Source: Alopecurus myosuroides
Taxonomy: Eukaryota; Streptophyta; Magnoliopsida; Poales; Poaceae
Direction: 5' to 3'
DNA: 64,000 bases
NCBI GenBank assembly: GCA_028641055.1
Contig: CM054061.1
Coordinates: 53,734,081-53,798,080, forward strand
Of this stretch, positions 1-12,886 are shown one piece after another. The notes under the pieces were generated by a model. It saw only the letters and a program-made list of their open reading frames with translations. It did not search any database and had not been told where the DNA came from. The position numbers and the translations under genes were made by a program. Position 1 is the first letter of the stretch, and each line of letters opens with the position of its first letter.

Positions 1-696
1 AGTGGCGTCCTGACTCTTGGAACGTTGTCGATCCCGCGGGAGCGTGGAGGCGTGCGGGATCTGTTGCGATTGTGCGGGTGCACGTATTTTTCGTGGTCTC
101 CAGCCGCCTGTTTAGGAGGTGGCATGTTGCCCTGCTTCCGCCTGCTCAAGACTATTGTGGCCCTCTCGATGCTCCTTCCTGGCTTTCTCCTCATCACGGT
201 GTCAGTCGTCTTCCCGGGGCTCCTCCATGTCTTCGTGTCGATCGCAATGAGGTTCGCCATCTCGCTAGCAATGACGATCGGTGTTTATGTGAGGATGGGG
301 GTTTCTGGCTTTATTGAAGCTAGAACATGTCCTCGAGACCGCATCTTGGTCCTTTGCCTTTTTCTGCTTTGGATCTTTGTCACCATCTTTGTTATGATGT
401 CTACTGGGCTTTCCCGGATAGTCCGGTGGAAACCCGCCTCCTGCGGTTGTCTGATAGATTTTGGATTCCTCTATCGGCTTGCCGATTTTTCTCCGGCGTC
501 CTGCTGCCGTAACTCATGTGTGATCAGTTTTTCGACATGATGCGGCTTGTCATCTGGCGAGTAGTGATCGACTCTCAGGATGGTGAGTGCGGCGGTGGTG
601 TTTATGACCAATGTTCCGTACGCCGGTTCTCCCTTGGAATTCTTACGGGTGGCGTGTGTCGTCCAGTCGATGGCGTTGATCAAGCGTTGGACCGGA
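1..696. other. Unassigned sequence, possible transposon remnant
   Basis: No gene is recognised here. Several overlapping open frames exist on both strands, but none shows a motif I can name. The minus strand from 875 to 471, continued after a frame change to about 300, has a composition that looks weakly protein-like (charged, Gln/Lys-rich) and could be the remnant of a retroelement ORF, but I cannot support a family. The plus-strand frames are best treated as chance. Confidence 0.3.
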
Positions 697-1020
697 TTTT
701 CTTCCAGCTCCCCGAGAAGGGGTGTATGTTTGCTAGGGAACAAGAGGATCCTAAGAAGGATGTGGAGCATGATTTTGGCGCCCTCTAATCTCGTTGGGCT
801 ATTGTTCGGCACCCTGTTAGAAGATGGAGGACCAAGACTATGTGGGAGGTGATGACGGCTTGTGTGATCATACACAACATGGTCATAAAGGATGAGCGTG
901 ATAACACTCTATATGACCCATCGTGGCAGTTCCAGGGTGAGTTGGTTCAGCCCGAAGGAGCGACATCATTTTCACAGTTCCTCGAGTTTCATCATGATCT
1001 TGGGACTCACATTGAACTAT
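697..1020 (+). pseudogene. PIF/Harbinger-type transposase, C-terminal fragment
   Basis: The frame from about 697 to 1020 reads as the end of a plant PIF/Harbinger DDE transposase (HARBI1-like nuclease). A stretch with FAREQEDPKKDVEHDFGAL is followed by SRWAIVRHPVRRW, then MWEVMTACVIIHNMV and DERDNTLYDPSWQFQGE, the usual order at the C-terminus of the family. The Glu in DVEH matches the expected third acidic catalytic residue. A TAA stop at 786-788 splits the frame between FGAL and SRW, where the family normally has Gln, so a CAA to TAA change is the simplest explanation. The N-terminal two thirds, with the first two Asp, are not recognisable upstream. It is a dead fragment and no terminal inverted repeats were found. 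Confidence 0.8.
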
Positions 1021-1797
1021 AACATGATTTAGGCCCAGTCAATTGCATAGTAATCATTATGTCATGCATATGCACTACGGTGCAGCCTTTATATCTGTCA
1101 ATTGCACATCTGTAATTTTTTCCCCAGCATGGTATCTATCTGTTTTGGAGAGACACCTCTAGTGAACTGTGGACCCCGGTCCATTTCTTTACACTGATAT
1201 ACAACCACTGCAACCACTGTTTTACTACTGCAATTATTGTTCTCTTTCATCTACTGCAAACAAATATTATTTTCCACACGGTACATCTAATCCTTTGTTT
1301 CAGAAAAACCGGTGAGATTGACAACCTCACTACTTCGTTGGGGCAAAGTAATTTGATTGTGTTGTGTAGATTCCATGTTGCTGCTGAACCGGTAGTGCGC
1401 CCTTCTCCTACTGGTCGATTCAGCCTTGGTCTCTTTGCCAGGAAAAACTTGCTGCTGCATTCTTCATACCCTACACTTGGGGTCTCCCAACGTCATCCAT
1501 CATGTGTACATTCCAAATAACTCTTTCCGGTTAGTAAATGGATAGTTGTGGTGTGGTGTCACGTCCATCCATACACTCCAATAAATCATTATCGTTCATG
1601 AGAGTGGCCTGGATCTGATGCAGTTTGACCCATGTTTTCTGTAGCTTAATAGCTGACTGTAGTATGGAATGTTTGATAATGGTAAGAGTAGTCCAAAACA
1701 AAACAGGAAAAAATATTCTAAAAACCCACATTACCAACAAGTTCTTGAATGCTCATAACAAAAATGCAAGTGCATAGTTGAAAGTACAAGTATGGTC
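1021..1797. other. Gene-free, AT-rich spacer
   Basis: The stretch downstream of the Harbinger fragment holds only short chance frames and no recognisable repeat end, RNA gene or promoter. It may be the 3' part of the same degraded transposon. Confidence 0.4.
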
Positions 1798-2888
1798 ACT
1801 AGAGTGGGGTTGAATAGGTGACTACCAATTTTTTTTGTTTGTTTCTTTTATATTGGGCTAAACAAGATAAAACGCAAGGTTAACTAGATTTGCAACATAT
1901 GTGAGACAATAAAAAGTAAGCAATGGAACCAATATGTAAAGCATAAGATAAACCACAAGTATAAACATGGAGATAAGGATATGATTTCCGTAGTTCCTTC
2001 CCAAGGGAAATATGTCTAACTTGGAGAGGTGAGAAGCCACCTAGGCACTCCAATATCACGGAGGTGCACACCTTATTCTCTTTGACGTTCTCCAGTGAGG
2101 GAGATCTTTGTTTCCACTATGAGGTCGACTTCAAGGTGTAGACCAAACCTTTACACAAGGTTGAGGAAACTCCACAACTCAATTGGAGGATCTCAACGAA
2201 TCTGAAGGTTCTTGAAACAAGCTGGAAGCTGCAGGTACTAGGGTTTGGGTTACATGGTACCTGAGAGATCTCAAGATCCATTAGGATTTGGTGGAATCAC
2301 GGATCTAGGTCTCCTCTATCCCTCGGTAAAGTTTCGGCACGATTGGGTGGACAGAGTGGGAGAACTAGGAGGTTGAACTTTGCATTAATGGTTGGGGACA
2401 GAGTGTGTGTGAAACTTGCATTCAATGGGGACAAATGTCCCCTTCTTATACTTAATATCCAAACGGTAGGAAAATATCACGCAGGGGCGGTACTACCGGA
2501 GTTGAGTATGGTATTACCGGTTGCTCCTCCTGAGCAACGGTCAGATCGATAACATGGTCTTCTCCTGTGCAACCCCAGTACCGAAAGTGGCAACGGAACT
2601 ACCGAGAAAGAAGCACTACCTCCACTACTACCGGGCCACTACCGGGTCAAAAACAGAGCGCATCTGCGTCGTGACCATCCTGACCCTAGTACTGGCTGTA
2701 GTATTGTCGCGCACCCGGTACTTCCGTCTTCTGGAGTGGAGTGGTAGTGCCGGGAACACAGCACTACCGACACTACTACGGGACCACTACCGGGTCAAAA
2801 CCGCATGCATCTGCAATGTGGCCACCCAAACTCAGGTATTGGCCATAGTACTTCCGAGCGGCCGGTACTACAGGCAGCGAGAGTGGTA
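1798..2888. repeat. Unclassified grass repeat with TACTACCG motifs
   Basis: The left part contains a CTAGAGTGGGGTTGAATAGG stretch, a sequence type I associate with dispersed Triticeae repeats. The right part (about 2480-2888) is made of diverged direct copies carrying TACTACCG or CGGTACT words, spaced roughly 130-170 bases. CACTACCGGGTCAAAA occurs twice (near 2637 and 2787). The 137-codon frame through it (2521-2934) is repeated along with the DNA and is not a convincing gene. Confidence 0.5.
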
Positions 2889-3102
2889 CACTAGTAGAAA
2901 AACCCTATATGTTTTTACCTCTAGTCCCCATTAGCTATCGAACCGGGACCAGAAGGGGGCTGGGCAACCATTCGAATCGCCTCGAACTCTTTTAGTCCCA
3001 GGTCGTAACATGACCCGGGACTAAAAGTCTTCTGGCGAACCTTCGCCTAGCCTGAGAGCATTTAGTCCCCCCAAACTGTTTGCCTCCCGCGCGTTGCCCA
3101 AA
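2889..3102 (+). mobile_element. CACTA-type transposon end, truncated
   Basis: CACTAGTAGAAAAA at 2889 is the typical terminus of grass CACTA elements. It is followed by subterminal repeats built on TTTAGTCCC and GGGACTAAAAG in both orientations (about 2925-3075). No partner end is seen; at about 3103 the sequence passes directly into the truncated left LTR of RLG-A. The element is non-coding. Confidence 0.6.
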
Positions 3103-5473
3103 TTTACATGCTTTGATAAGAACAGATTATTACTAAATGGATTTAAATCGCAGTGATGAACTTGTTTCCAAGTCTGAGAGCAAAATAGCACTCGAAATAC
3201 AAAGATGCTAGATTTGTTTGCCAGATATTGTATCTCGGGTGTGCACTCCTGGCATCTTGTATTTGGTGTGTTTTCATAACATTTCTTTGTTGGCTTTACT
3301 TTCTGGACAGATTTGGGATGTGTAACTGATAAGAACAGATTTATACTTGATGTCCTAGCTAGCCAATGATGCAAAGGCTAAGGCACATGTTTTTATAAGA
3401 ACAGATACTATTGTGGATTTCTTTAAATCTCAGTGATGATTTAGGCATAGCAACTCTGCATATCTGAGAGAACTCCCTCCCCCTCTCACTCCTCTCTTCC
3501 CACTAGAGATGTGCAAACTTGATATCTTGTGGCCTAAACTTGTTAACCTGCTGTTGTAGAGATGCTTTGTCTTCGGGAATCTGCACAAAACCTGCATCTT
3601 GTGGTATGCCTGTACCTCCTAGCTGCTTGATCTGCTTCCTAGTATCTAGTGGTGGATGTGATGTGTTGTTCTTGCTGTTTATGTAATAGAAACAGTGAGG
3701 TATTCTTTGTGGATGAATTATGGGAATCAATGGAAGTATAGATGCGGCTGGGATGTGTGTATGTGGAAGAATAGTGGCTGGTCCTGTTTATATAGTGTTC
3801 CAATAGTTCTTCAGTCCTGTTTTGCTGTTGTTGAGGGCTTGAAAACACACAGGCTGCATGTGTTGTATGAGCTACTTGCAGGTGGCCCTCTTTCTAGTGC
3901 AAGTGGACAAGTTGGGTTTTGGTTACCTCATGAGCAAGCTACAGTTGCTCCTCTCTTGGCTTATTTGACTCAATTATTGGTGCTACTGACATGTCCTAAT
4001 TCACCCCTCCTTGTGGCATAGTCGGTTGTTCCAGTCTCTCATTTTGGTTATCTTAATTTTTGACTTGCCAAGTGGCATTAGTCACTGAATGACTGTGTAC
4101 TTTCAGACTGGAAGGCTTTTGTCTTTTATTACTGGTCTTTGAATAAGGGATCAAGCTGAGGTTTAACTATTAGGGTACTTGGTCAAACAACAGTAATTAA
4201 TGGCTTAAGTTCTTGTTGGTAATTAATACCAACAGAGAACTATTTGGAAATTCAAATGTGAGCTTTATCTTGTGTAGAATTTAATATGTGGAGCTAGTGT
4301 TATATTACTTGGTTTTCAGATTGCATGCTCTTAGCTTGAGTTGATTGGTTTCCTATATGTCCCTGTTGTCTAATGATAATGTCTCATTGATGCTTTCTGT
4401 TGCTTCTCAAGGACATGGATATATTCTGGTTGCACTTGTCCCTTATTGCCTTAATGTCTCATGATCCAGGATGATCCACTTGTCCTAACTTATCTGATGG
4501 CTTTAATTGATCCATTCCAAGGATTGTAGGAAGTCTGGACTAGTTCCCAGATTTCCAAATGCTAGCTCCAATAACAAATTGCATCTCCTCCGGAGATGCA
4601 AACATTTTAATCCACAACAATTTCTTTTTGCCATTGTAGTTTTTGTTTTGCAGGACATGAAGATTGGGAAGACCGAGATTAGCAGATAAGATGATCAAGA
4701 TAAATGAAGATGATGATAAAGATTTATATTAGGATTTTCTTTATTTCTTGTGTAATTTTCTTTCCTTAGGATGAGATATGTATTTATTCCATAAATGATG
4801 CAAGATTATTTATTCTTTCCATTTCCACTTGTGAGATTTGAATGAGGTCATATTTGTATATGTTTACAAATATTTTGGAACATTCAATCCATACGCATTA
4901 TGATATGTGTTTGATATGAGAATTTGGGAGGATGTATGCATGTGTTGTAGCCAATACACTATAGACCTTTATGCTTGAATTGGACTCTTCCAAACATATG
5001 CATTGATGGTTGTTATTTTAGACTCTCCTACGATCATGCTATGCATAGATGATTTGGTCTAATTGAGTTTAGAAAATCCATAATTTAAAAGGTCAGGTCC
5101 AGGTTTACAAATGCTATGATCCATCATTTGAATCTGATCAAAAGAAATATGATTGAGTCTATATAGTGTTTGAATGAGAGTAAGATCATTTTGTAGGGTT
5201 GAGGTCAAGTGTCGATAATCCTCATCGGTTATGTCCAATTTTAATGACTCGACAAATTATTCGATTGACAAACTAGTTGGGTTAAAGATCATATCGAAGT
5301 TGGACACACTCTTGCAGATGAACTAGCTCTAATTCATCAATCATGGAGAACCTCGATCACTTTGCATCGTTTAAACCTTCGCGCCAAAATTTCCCGTATT
5401 TTTAGATGCATGCTATGCAAATGCACATATTATATTTAGATCCTTATAATCTCCCAAACACTGGGATGTTACA
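3103..5473 (-). repeat. RLG-A left (3') LTR, truncated
   Basis: This segment is near-identical to 16438-16995 plus 38997-40811, which together form the same stretch of the right LTR. About 3103-4740 looks gene-derived (intron-like, with an AG-preceded final exon at about 4653-4690). About 4740-5473 looks like ordinary LTR. The block GATAAGAACAGAT recurs near 3115, 3329 and 3397. The frames at 3695-4021 and 4507-4689 are conserved among copies only because the DNA is. Confidence 0.7.
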
Positions 5474-5486
5474 GTGTCTCCCCCTT
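5474..5486 (-). other. RLG-A polypurine tract
   Basis: Read on the minus strand this is a purine run, AAGGGGGAGACAC, directly before TGTAACATCCC of the left LTR. That is the expected site for priming plus-strand DNA synthesis of a minus-oriented element. Confidence 0.7.
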
Positions 5487-8207
5487 AACAAGAACTTCGT
5501 CCCGAAGTTCAACCTCTCTCACATAAAGATAGGGGTAGATAGAACTTCTGTAGACCTTTGATTCTTCACAATTGTTTCCTTGTGTTGACCTTGGCATGTG
5601 TAGCTTCTTGTCTTGATTGTTTACCTTCTACTGTCTTGCACTATGATCTAATACTTTGCCTGTTATTATGACAACTCTGTTTTGTCACTAAACCTTCCTA
5701 ATGGTCTCTCGAAGAACATGTGGTATTTCCACCATATAGTGGATACCAAGTTTCCTTCTCCGATGAATAGGTATGGTTTCCTATCACTCACAACTTTTCG
5801 AAGAACATATGGTACATCCACCAGGTGATGAATAACCAATCAGATTCTTTCAGTACACTGGATAGTGCCTATGGTTAGGATTCCATTTGGTTCAATCTAA
5901 TGGTCTCAAGAGGAATACTGCTCAAAGAAACTTGTAAAACATAGTGTACATTGATTTAGACTCATCTATTTAGTGAAAATATCTTCGAGCTTCCTCGAGT
6001 TTTAACTTTTTCCTACAGATGACTATAACCTATTCTACTGGTTACTTCCTATGGTCCTTCTACATCTTTGGGTTTTGACTTCTACGGGGTAACTCCATAA
6101 GTTTATTTATCGAACTTCTACATGTTTCCTTCTAGGATGTAACTACTCATGTTATTTTCTTGGCATCACTTATGGTATCTCACCATGTATTGATGAAGTA
6201 TCTCACCAGATCCAAACAAAATGTGAATGTGGTCCATTTCCATCAGTGGCTTCATTGACTTCTACCTTCTTGACTTCTTGGTCTTCGAGAGCTTTTGTGG
6301 TTATATCAATCTGCTGATAACTCAGACCGCTCTCATACTAATCCTATACCCTCTAGACCAGTAACATCAAGATAGAACTCAATGTTTGCACATGTATTTG
6401 CAAATCAAGTTCCAACTTCATGTACAACTTTAGTCAATCAAAGATCCAAATAAGATGCAATAAATCCCAAATGCAGTTATCACTCATGCATCAAAAGCCC
6501 GTGAAATAGTAGTACTTTGAGTAAAACATCTCAAGTACCAAGGCTCTTAAATGCTATACACTACAAGTAGGTATATATTACCTACAGAGAAAATTCCTTA
6601 TTTGACACTGGCTTAAAATCAGGTTCCTTATTTGACATCGGGAATTTTTTTCTTCCCTATATGACATCTAGTTTTAATTTGTTTCCCTATATGACACTCT
6701 AGTGCATTTTAGAGGCATGAAAAGACCCTTTTACCCCCGATTCATAATGTGAGAAGTTGAGAGAAGTGCATGTTTCAACCGTTAACTTATTCTCTAGTTT
6801 AATTTACAACCCTCATTTCCAAAACTAATTCTGTAGAATGATTTGATTAAAAAAGCTACAGGTCCACCAAGCGAGAACGGAAGCATGCAGCTGCGCTATT
6901 AGCCTAATCTTGATTAGTTGAGTGTAATCAGCAAAGTGTCCATGCATGTATATACCGTGCATGCATATAAGGTGAGTTAAGAGTCCTAGCCATTACTTGC
7001 CTAGTTAGTCCTAACATGCGCCACCTTCATGTCTGGAGGAGCTGCGGGCTGCGAGAATGCCTCAGTGTCGTGTTTGTCCTCGCTGGCCATATATATGCGG
7101 CGTATGTCGTCGGCACATCAAGTACTTGGTCTTAACGAATGGACATTAATTAGGCTAGTTAATTATCGAGCTAATTAGTTATACGGACGCTTCACGCATG
7201 GACATTAATTAGGCTATCAACTTATCACGATTAGCCTTTTTCGAGCCACTAATTAGGCCATCAACGTATCACGATTAGCCTTTTTCGAGCCACCTTACTA
7301 CGTGGCAGTTCATGGACTAGCTGTTTTCCTTTTTATTAAAACGTACATACGCAAGGTTCCCTATACTATATTCAAGGGCATTTTGGTCCCTAGTGTCACG
7401 TGAGGCAAAAAGTTTACACAAAATGTCATATAGGGAACCAAAAAAATTTGAGTGTCAAATAAGGAACGTGATTTTAAAGCGGTGTCAAATAAGGAATTCT
7501 CTCTAGTAATCCTATTCTACACAACCACTCTTTGCCTAGGTAATTACTCCAATTGCATGCCTTACTGCAATGGAATAAACCAAGACAAAATGATCATATA
7601 GTAGTTGTTGTCTACTTAGTTCCATATAGGACTAAGTACCATGTCAATTGAAGTACTTCCTCTTGGTTATGGTAATCTTCTCATGGCATCTGTTGATCCT
7701 TCATGCTGTTGATCACATCTTAGGAGTAGTAATGTAGCTTCCATCAATGCTTATGCCTTCTCCTAGTTCTATGATATACTATAATGATTCGCCTATGGAC
7801 TTGATAACTAAGGATATGGTATATACCCCGTAGTTACCATGGTCTAATGCCTCTTTATGATTCTCAAACATCCCTTCTTGACGAGTCTTATACGTACTCT
7901 ATACCATGTTCTACTCCATCCTATTCATTCATAGAATGGGGTAATCATCTCTGACTATGTTAGAACTCTCTTTTTCTCAACAACACTGATACATGCTAGA
8001 CTTGTAACTATTCATACCTAGGTATAAAGATAATAGATAAGTATATTTACTCAGGTTGAGTAAGAATAATTCTATACAAGTATGATTATATCATTCTCAA
8101 GTGAATGATCATCATAGTTGTAGGAAATATGGTTTAGATAAGATGGCTTCCTATAGTCTTTACCAACCTACAGATCTCCTAAAAGGTTTTAAACCTAAGG
8201 TCGCTTC
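5487..8207 (-). other. RLG-A internal region, non-coding
   Basis: There is no frame longer than about 60 codons on either strand and no gag, protease, RT or integrase motif. The composition is even and AT-rich. Apart from the inverted-repeat element at 6587-7503, I see only non-coding LARD-type filler between PBS and PPT. Confidence 0.65.
6587..7503. mobile_element. Mutator-like MITE with long inverted repeats
   Basis: The ends form imperfect inverted repeats of roughly 85-90 bases: GAGAAAATTCCTTATTTGAC at the left and its counterpart ending GTCAAATAAGGAATTCTCTC at the right. Each end carries the word TTCCTTATTTGACA twice. The centre (7195-7292) holds a direct duplication around CACGATTAGCC with TTTTTCGAGCCAC. 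There is no coding capacity. Long terminal repeats starting GAGA suggest a Mutator derivative, but a clean 9-base target duplication was not found, so the superfamily is tentative. Confidence 0.65.
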
Positions 8208-8219
8208 GCTCTGATACCA
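8208..8219 (-). other. RLG-A primer binding site
   Basis: On the minus strand this reads TGGTATCAGAGC, the complement of the 3' end of initiator tRNA-Met used by most plant LTR elements. It lies two bases inside the LTR edge at 8222, fixing the element's orientation as minus. Confidence 0.85.
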
Positions 8220-8221
8220 TC

Positions 8222-10448
8222 TGTGGTGACCCAGCACACCACAACATGTGTAGTGCGCAAGTCGGTGACATAATATTCACAGAAGGACTTCTCCGTGAAT
8301 ATTACATCTCTCAGAGTGGTACAACAGAAACATAGAGGGTCCAAGCAAAGCTATAGGATACTAACTTCATTACAAAATATTGAGAATCTCCTTGATGAAT
8401 CAAGACGATCTCCTGCAAATGAAATATCTGAAGAAGCAATTCGAAGCTCCAAGCTGGAGAAGAACTCTAGCTCAGAACTAATCCACTACGGTTGATGTCA
8501 GCCCTAATCTATGGCTTGTAACAGCTAAGTCCAAGAATGGACTCTACCTACATCTTGATAGCTTCTCCTCTACCAGCGTTGTTGATGACGATGCTCTACC
8601 GACTAAGTAGTAGATCACCCCACCTAGCTTCATGAGGTAGCGATGGCTTCATGATGACGACTTCCAAAGGCTTCAACTCTAAGCAGGGGGTCAAACGGGA
8701 ACGAATGAGTAACGAGCGTTACTCAACAAGTTCATGATATATATTGGGTAGTTTGATGCACTAACTACAGCTTTAGACTCGAAAGAGTCATAAGCTAATG
8801 CAAGGTTTTGTAAAACTTTCTTCAAAAGGTTGTTTTTAATTCTGAAAACTATGCCCGCCAGACCATCACAGGACTAGAACTTCATGGAGTTGCCTTTCCT
8901 GTAGCGTTCGCAGTTCCTTCCCGGAACAGGGGGTAACATGCCACATCCTTTTACACTCTGCATAGGTGCGTTACTTTACCCATGGACGACCAAGACCATG
9001 TTGCACAACCAGGCATACGTTCCTGTCCACTCCCACTTAGGTGTGGGGCCCGGTTGTTGGTCCAAGCCAAACCGTGCTTCTCCGCACAACGCATGCCCAC
9101 CCATTTCCGCCAGCAGGTTGAACGCCTGATTCCACCCCTCACGATGGAGATCTACGCGCCCCTGGCAGACACTCATAGACCCCAGAGTCCGTGGGACGTA
9201 AGGGCTCCCACCCATGTGCATGTAGTCCCGCAGAACCTACAGCGTACGTCTCTGGCAGTCCGTTGACATGCGAACGAGAAAAGATCACAGCTGACTTACT
9301 CCCCCCATAGAAGACCCATGGTTAACGCGGTATTTACAGCGCACCGAGTTCTGACGGCATTTGTGATTAATTCCTAGGTAATACTTTCCCATGCAGATGG
9401 AACCTTCCTTAGACCTATTCATCTTACCATGGTCCCATCCGCCCACCAAACAGAACACTACCACTCGGGTAGTCATTCAATTAGTCATATTATTATAAAA
9501 ATAGGATCATGCATTCTTTTGAAACTAGGTGGTAATACGATAGAATTTTTGCAATTAGTTTGTTATGAAATACTGCAAAGGATATGAGCAAGTGATGAAC
9601 TTGCCTGAGATTGAAATAACAATAATAATCTCTGTCTTCGGGTTCGAGGTTGCGTGGAATTCCCGAGATTTGAAAATAGCAAAGTAGCCCCGATAAGGAC
9701 TACAGAAAACATTGGCAAGATGATACATGCATAGTAATGGGATGCATCGTGATTTAACCCCCAAAATACCCCAAACTTCAATGATAAGCTTCATCTTATC
9801 ATAATTCGATTTCATTATGTTTAGTTGACTTAGAGTTGTTGTATTTCTTCCTTGGGGATGACGTTCATCACTTAAAGAGTTGATACTAAGTTGGTACGGT
9901 TTTCATAGAGTTTTAAGGTTTTACATTCTTTACTTGGTTATTAAATATTTCCAAATGTTATGCATTTATGCCTTAAGTACTTATCACTTTCATTTAATTA
10001 GTAAGGTAATATCACTTTTAAGAATAATTCTTAAAAGAAAAAAAATAAACAAAGTTTATCATGATCTAGAAATAATATTTACGTGAAATTATAGTTTTGG
10101 AACACCTAACTTTAATGCCATAATATGGTTTTTAAGAAAATAGTGATAATATTTTATTAAGTCTTGGATTATTTTATGACTTAGAAATACTCGGAATATC
10201 ATTAAAAATCATGAAAAATGGTAGAGTATTTATTTTAAAATATTTTAGAATTACATCATAATTATAAAAATAGGTTTTGTTTTATTTGAGAAAATTCCAT
10301 TTAAGGATATTAGTTTTATTTGCAAAACATTAAAATTAACCATTAAGGTTAGTTTCTTTTAATAAATAAAAAATAACATTTTTAAAACATATGTTTACTC
10401 CTCGATACATTTTCCTCAATTTTACGTAATTGTAAATTCGAATTTTAA
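8222..10448 (-). repeat. RLG-A right (5') LTR, segment 1
   Basis: The segment begins TGTGGTGACCC next to the primer binding site and runs to the Helitron insertion at 10448/10449; it resumes at 15033. It is GC-moderate to about 9480 and very AT-rich after that. Frames of 60-90 codons around 8938-9266 are on both strands and look like chance. The left LTR lacks this part because it is truncated. Confidence 0.65.
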
Positions 10449-10556
10449 TCTTTACTAATAAATGGGAGTTCAACGTACGTTGGTACGTCAAACCCCTATG
10501 GTCTGCTCGATCGTCTGCTCACGACGTGCATCTCCTAGCGCCCAGGCCCATCTAAC

Positions 10557-12478
10557 TTGGCCCATCTAACTTTTCCTGCATCGGTCTGCACCCTTTATGT
10601 TGTTAACTCTCAACCGAAGTACTTTCCAAATAATCAAACAATCTTCCAATCACTTTCCAAATTATCAAAGAAATCAATCAATAAGTCTTACTTGCCAAAA
10701 CACCGCGGTACACAGATTCAAAGCATCATCGCACAAAAACATGTTCCCTCTTTAGGATACTGCAGCGGCCAACTGCTCGTCACAACACCAAGCCGGCTGA
10801 TCGACACGAGCTCCCTCCCTGGTGGAATGGCCGGCTGATCGCTGATCATCACCAAGCTACTGCAACAGCAGTTGCCTGTCCGATGGCCGGCTGATCGACA
10901 CGATTTGCATCTTACACGGCCGGGCCGGCTACTAATCATCATCACCAATCGCTGCAACACCAGTTACCTCTCCGGTGGACGCCATCGCCATCTTCTCCGG
11001 CCTTCATCTGGTTACAAGTTTCATCTCTTAGTAGCCAGATCATAAACAGAGTTCAAAGCAATATACAGTTTTGTTTTCCCTATCAGTTAATTTAAAGCAA
11101 CATACAGTTTAGTCCCCTTTCACAAAATTAGATATGAAGCCGGTGCAGGTATACCCAATTTTCATAGCAACATACAGTTTAGTTGCGTTTGCATATTTGT
11201 GGAACCAGATATAGATTTTTTTTTTGATAAAGGAAACAGAGATAGATACAAAACATTTACATTCACGCCATCATATAGACTATTTAAATTAGAACCTAGA
11301 TTGAATTCCAAATGTTATTGAATCTGTCCTGCATCAAAGACATGCACAAAGCTTCCAACTCAAATTTGAATTCATAACTCTATTTAGGTATAAGTAATGA
11401 CATCTTCCATCCCAATACATAAAGGGTGTTTTACCAAGAATTTACCCAAGAACCTACAGGCTTGTAGATAGAACAAAGAGGCTACAATTTCACAAATGTT
11501 ATCTTGAATTAAACTTGCCCTATTTCTTCTAACGACATCAAAGTGGAAACAATGGAAGGACCAAAGAGATCCAAGCATGTAAACAGAGTTCATGAGTATG
11601 CGTACTGCATGTTGAACATTTGAATTTGTAAAGATAAACACAACATAAGCATCTTTAAGGGCACAACGGAATATTGTGGTCTACACAGAAAATACGAAGC
11701 AATCAGGCAGTAAGCTTCATGAAAATAATCTGGAATGAAGTAATAAAAAATGCGTACATGCCCTAAGAGGATTGATATCATCAGAATTCACGGTTCTAAT
11801 TATCCCATCAACACTCCAATGTGGCAGAGATGGAATTGGCTTTGTTCTAGGAAATAGGACTTCAACAAGGTCACGTCGACCATAAACTTCTGCTCGCTAG
11901 ATTGGAATTGCACCATGCTATATCATAACAAAAAAAGAACATAAGATGTTATATATTTCATAACGAAAATGACAAAGCACAGGTGTAATTAGATTTTCCA
12001 TCGACAAAAAGTGTTGCTAGGAAATGAGATATTCCTGAATTCATCGCACCGACAGTAACAGATTTAGACACCGTTAAATGAACAGAGCATAGTTTACAGG
12101 AAAGCTAGACATATACTCTCTCTTGACTCTTGAGCCATAGTACATGGACTCGGAGGAGCACTAATAAATGATATGGAATTACAACATGAAACCATATCTA
12201 GCACCTATTTTGGTCTTAGCACTTTTGGATTTGGGAATAATAAGGTACAGATATTCTGCCTGATTCCACAGAACTAATTGTGGCTAGCTCTATGTAGTGT
12301 GTATCTGGTACTGCAAACGCACATGGTATTAAATTTAAATTAGATAAAAGAGCATCTAATTTCAGCCTAATTGCACAAACAATGTCATTCCACTGGATAC
12401 TGAAAGAGCCCCCCTTGGCATCATATTATAGAAGTAATTCACAATCAAATAATAATTGTTGGTTTGAATATTTCACAA
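10557..12478. other. Helitron interior without recognisable genes
   Basis: The stretch 10780-10980 contains repeats of a CCGGCTGATCGACAC word alternating with ATCATCACCAA, perhaps a short tandem duplication. From 11000 to 12478 there is AT-rich intron-like DNA with recurring AACATACAGTTTAGT (near 11040-11180). No exon can be supported. Confidence 0.4.
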
Positions 12479-12559
12479 CTATAGGCTAACACAGATGAAA
12501 GAGGCGAGTGCGGGGATGCCTACCCATGTCACACTCATTGCCAATGGCCAGGATGGTGG

Positions 12560-12886
12560 CGGGTAATTGGTGTCCAAGCTACACTTCTTGAGCTTGAGTG
12601 TAGCGCTCGCCAGAGTGGGCGTTGGTGAGCACCCTGCGAAGCCGATGATAAACCCACTGCTGTGGAGCTGTACTGCTACTTGCGCTGCCACGACATCGAG
12701 AAGTTGGGCTACGTTTGCACGCAGAAGACCATCAACATTGCGTCCATGGACGGCATCACCCTCGCGACCTGATCCCAGCGCGCGGCTCCACCTCCACTGG
12801 GAGGTCCACCTTTGTGCGCGCCACGCCGCGTCAAAACATCCTCCGAGGTGCTTCAGGAAGTAGTACAAGATCGCCACTATAACCCC
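12560..12886 (+). pseudogene. Captured gene fragment, unknown
   Basis: Local GC content and codon-like structure rise sharply here. One plus-strand frame (about 12646-12772) reads DDKPTAVELYCYLRCHDIEK and continues to a TGA at 12770-12772; overlapping frames on both strands (12567-12863 plus, 12877-12479 minus) are also open. I do not recognise the product and cannot decide the true strand. It is bounded by intron-like DNA and a GTAAGT at 12905, so it may be a captured exon. Confidence 0.35.

Noticed and set aside
471..875. 134-codon minus-strand ORF at the left edge
   Set aside because: It overlaps the Harbinger reading frame on the plus strand, which has clear family motifs; the minus frame shows no motif I can name.
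6587..7503. Nine-base target duplication for the MITE
   Set aside because: The flanks TTACCTACA and TAGTAATCC do not match in any register tried, so no duplication is claimed.
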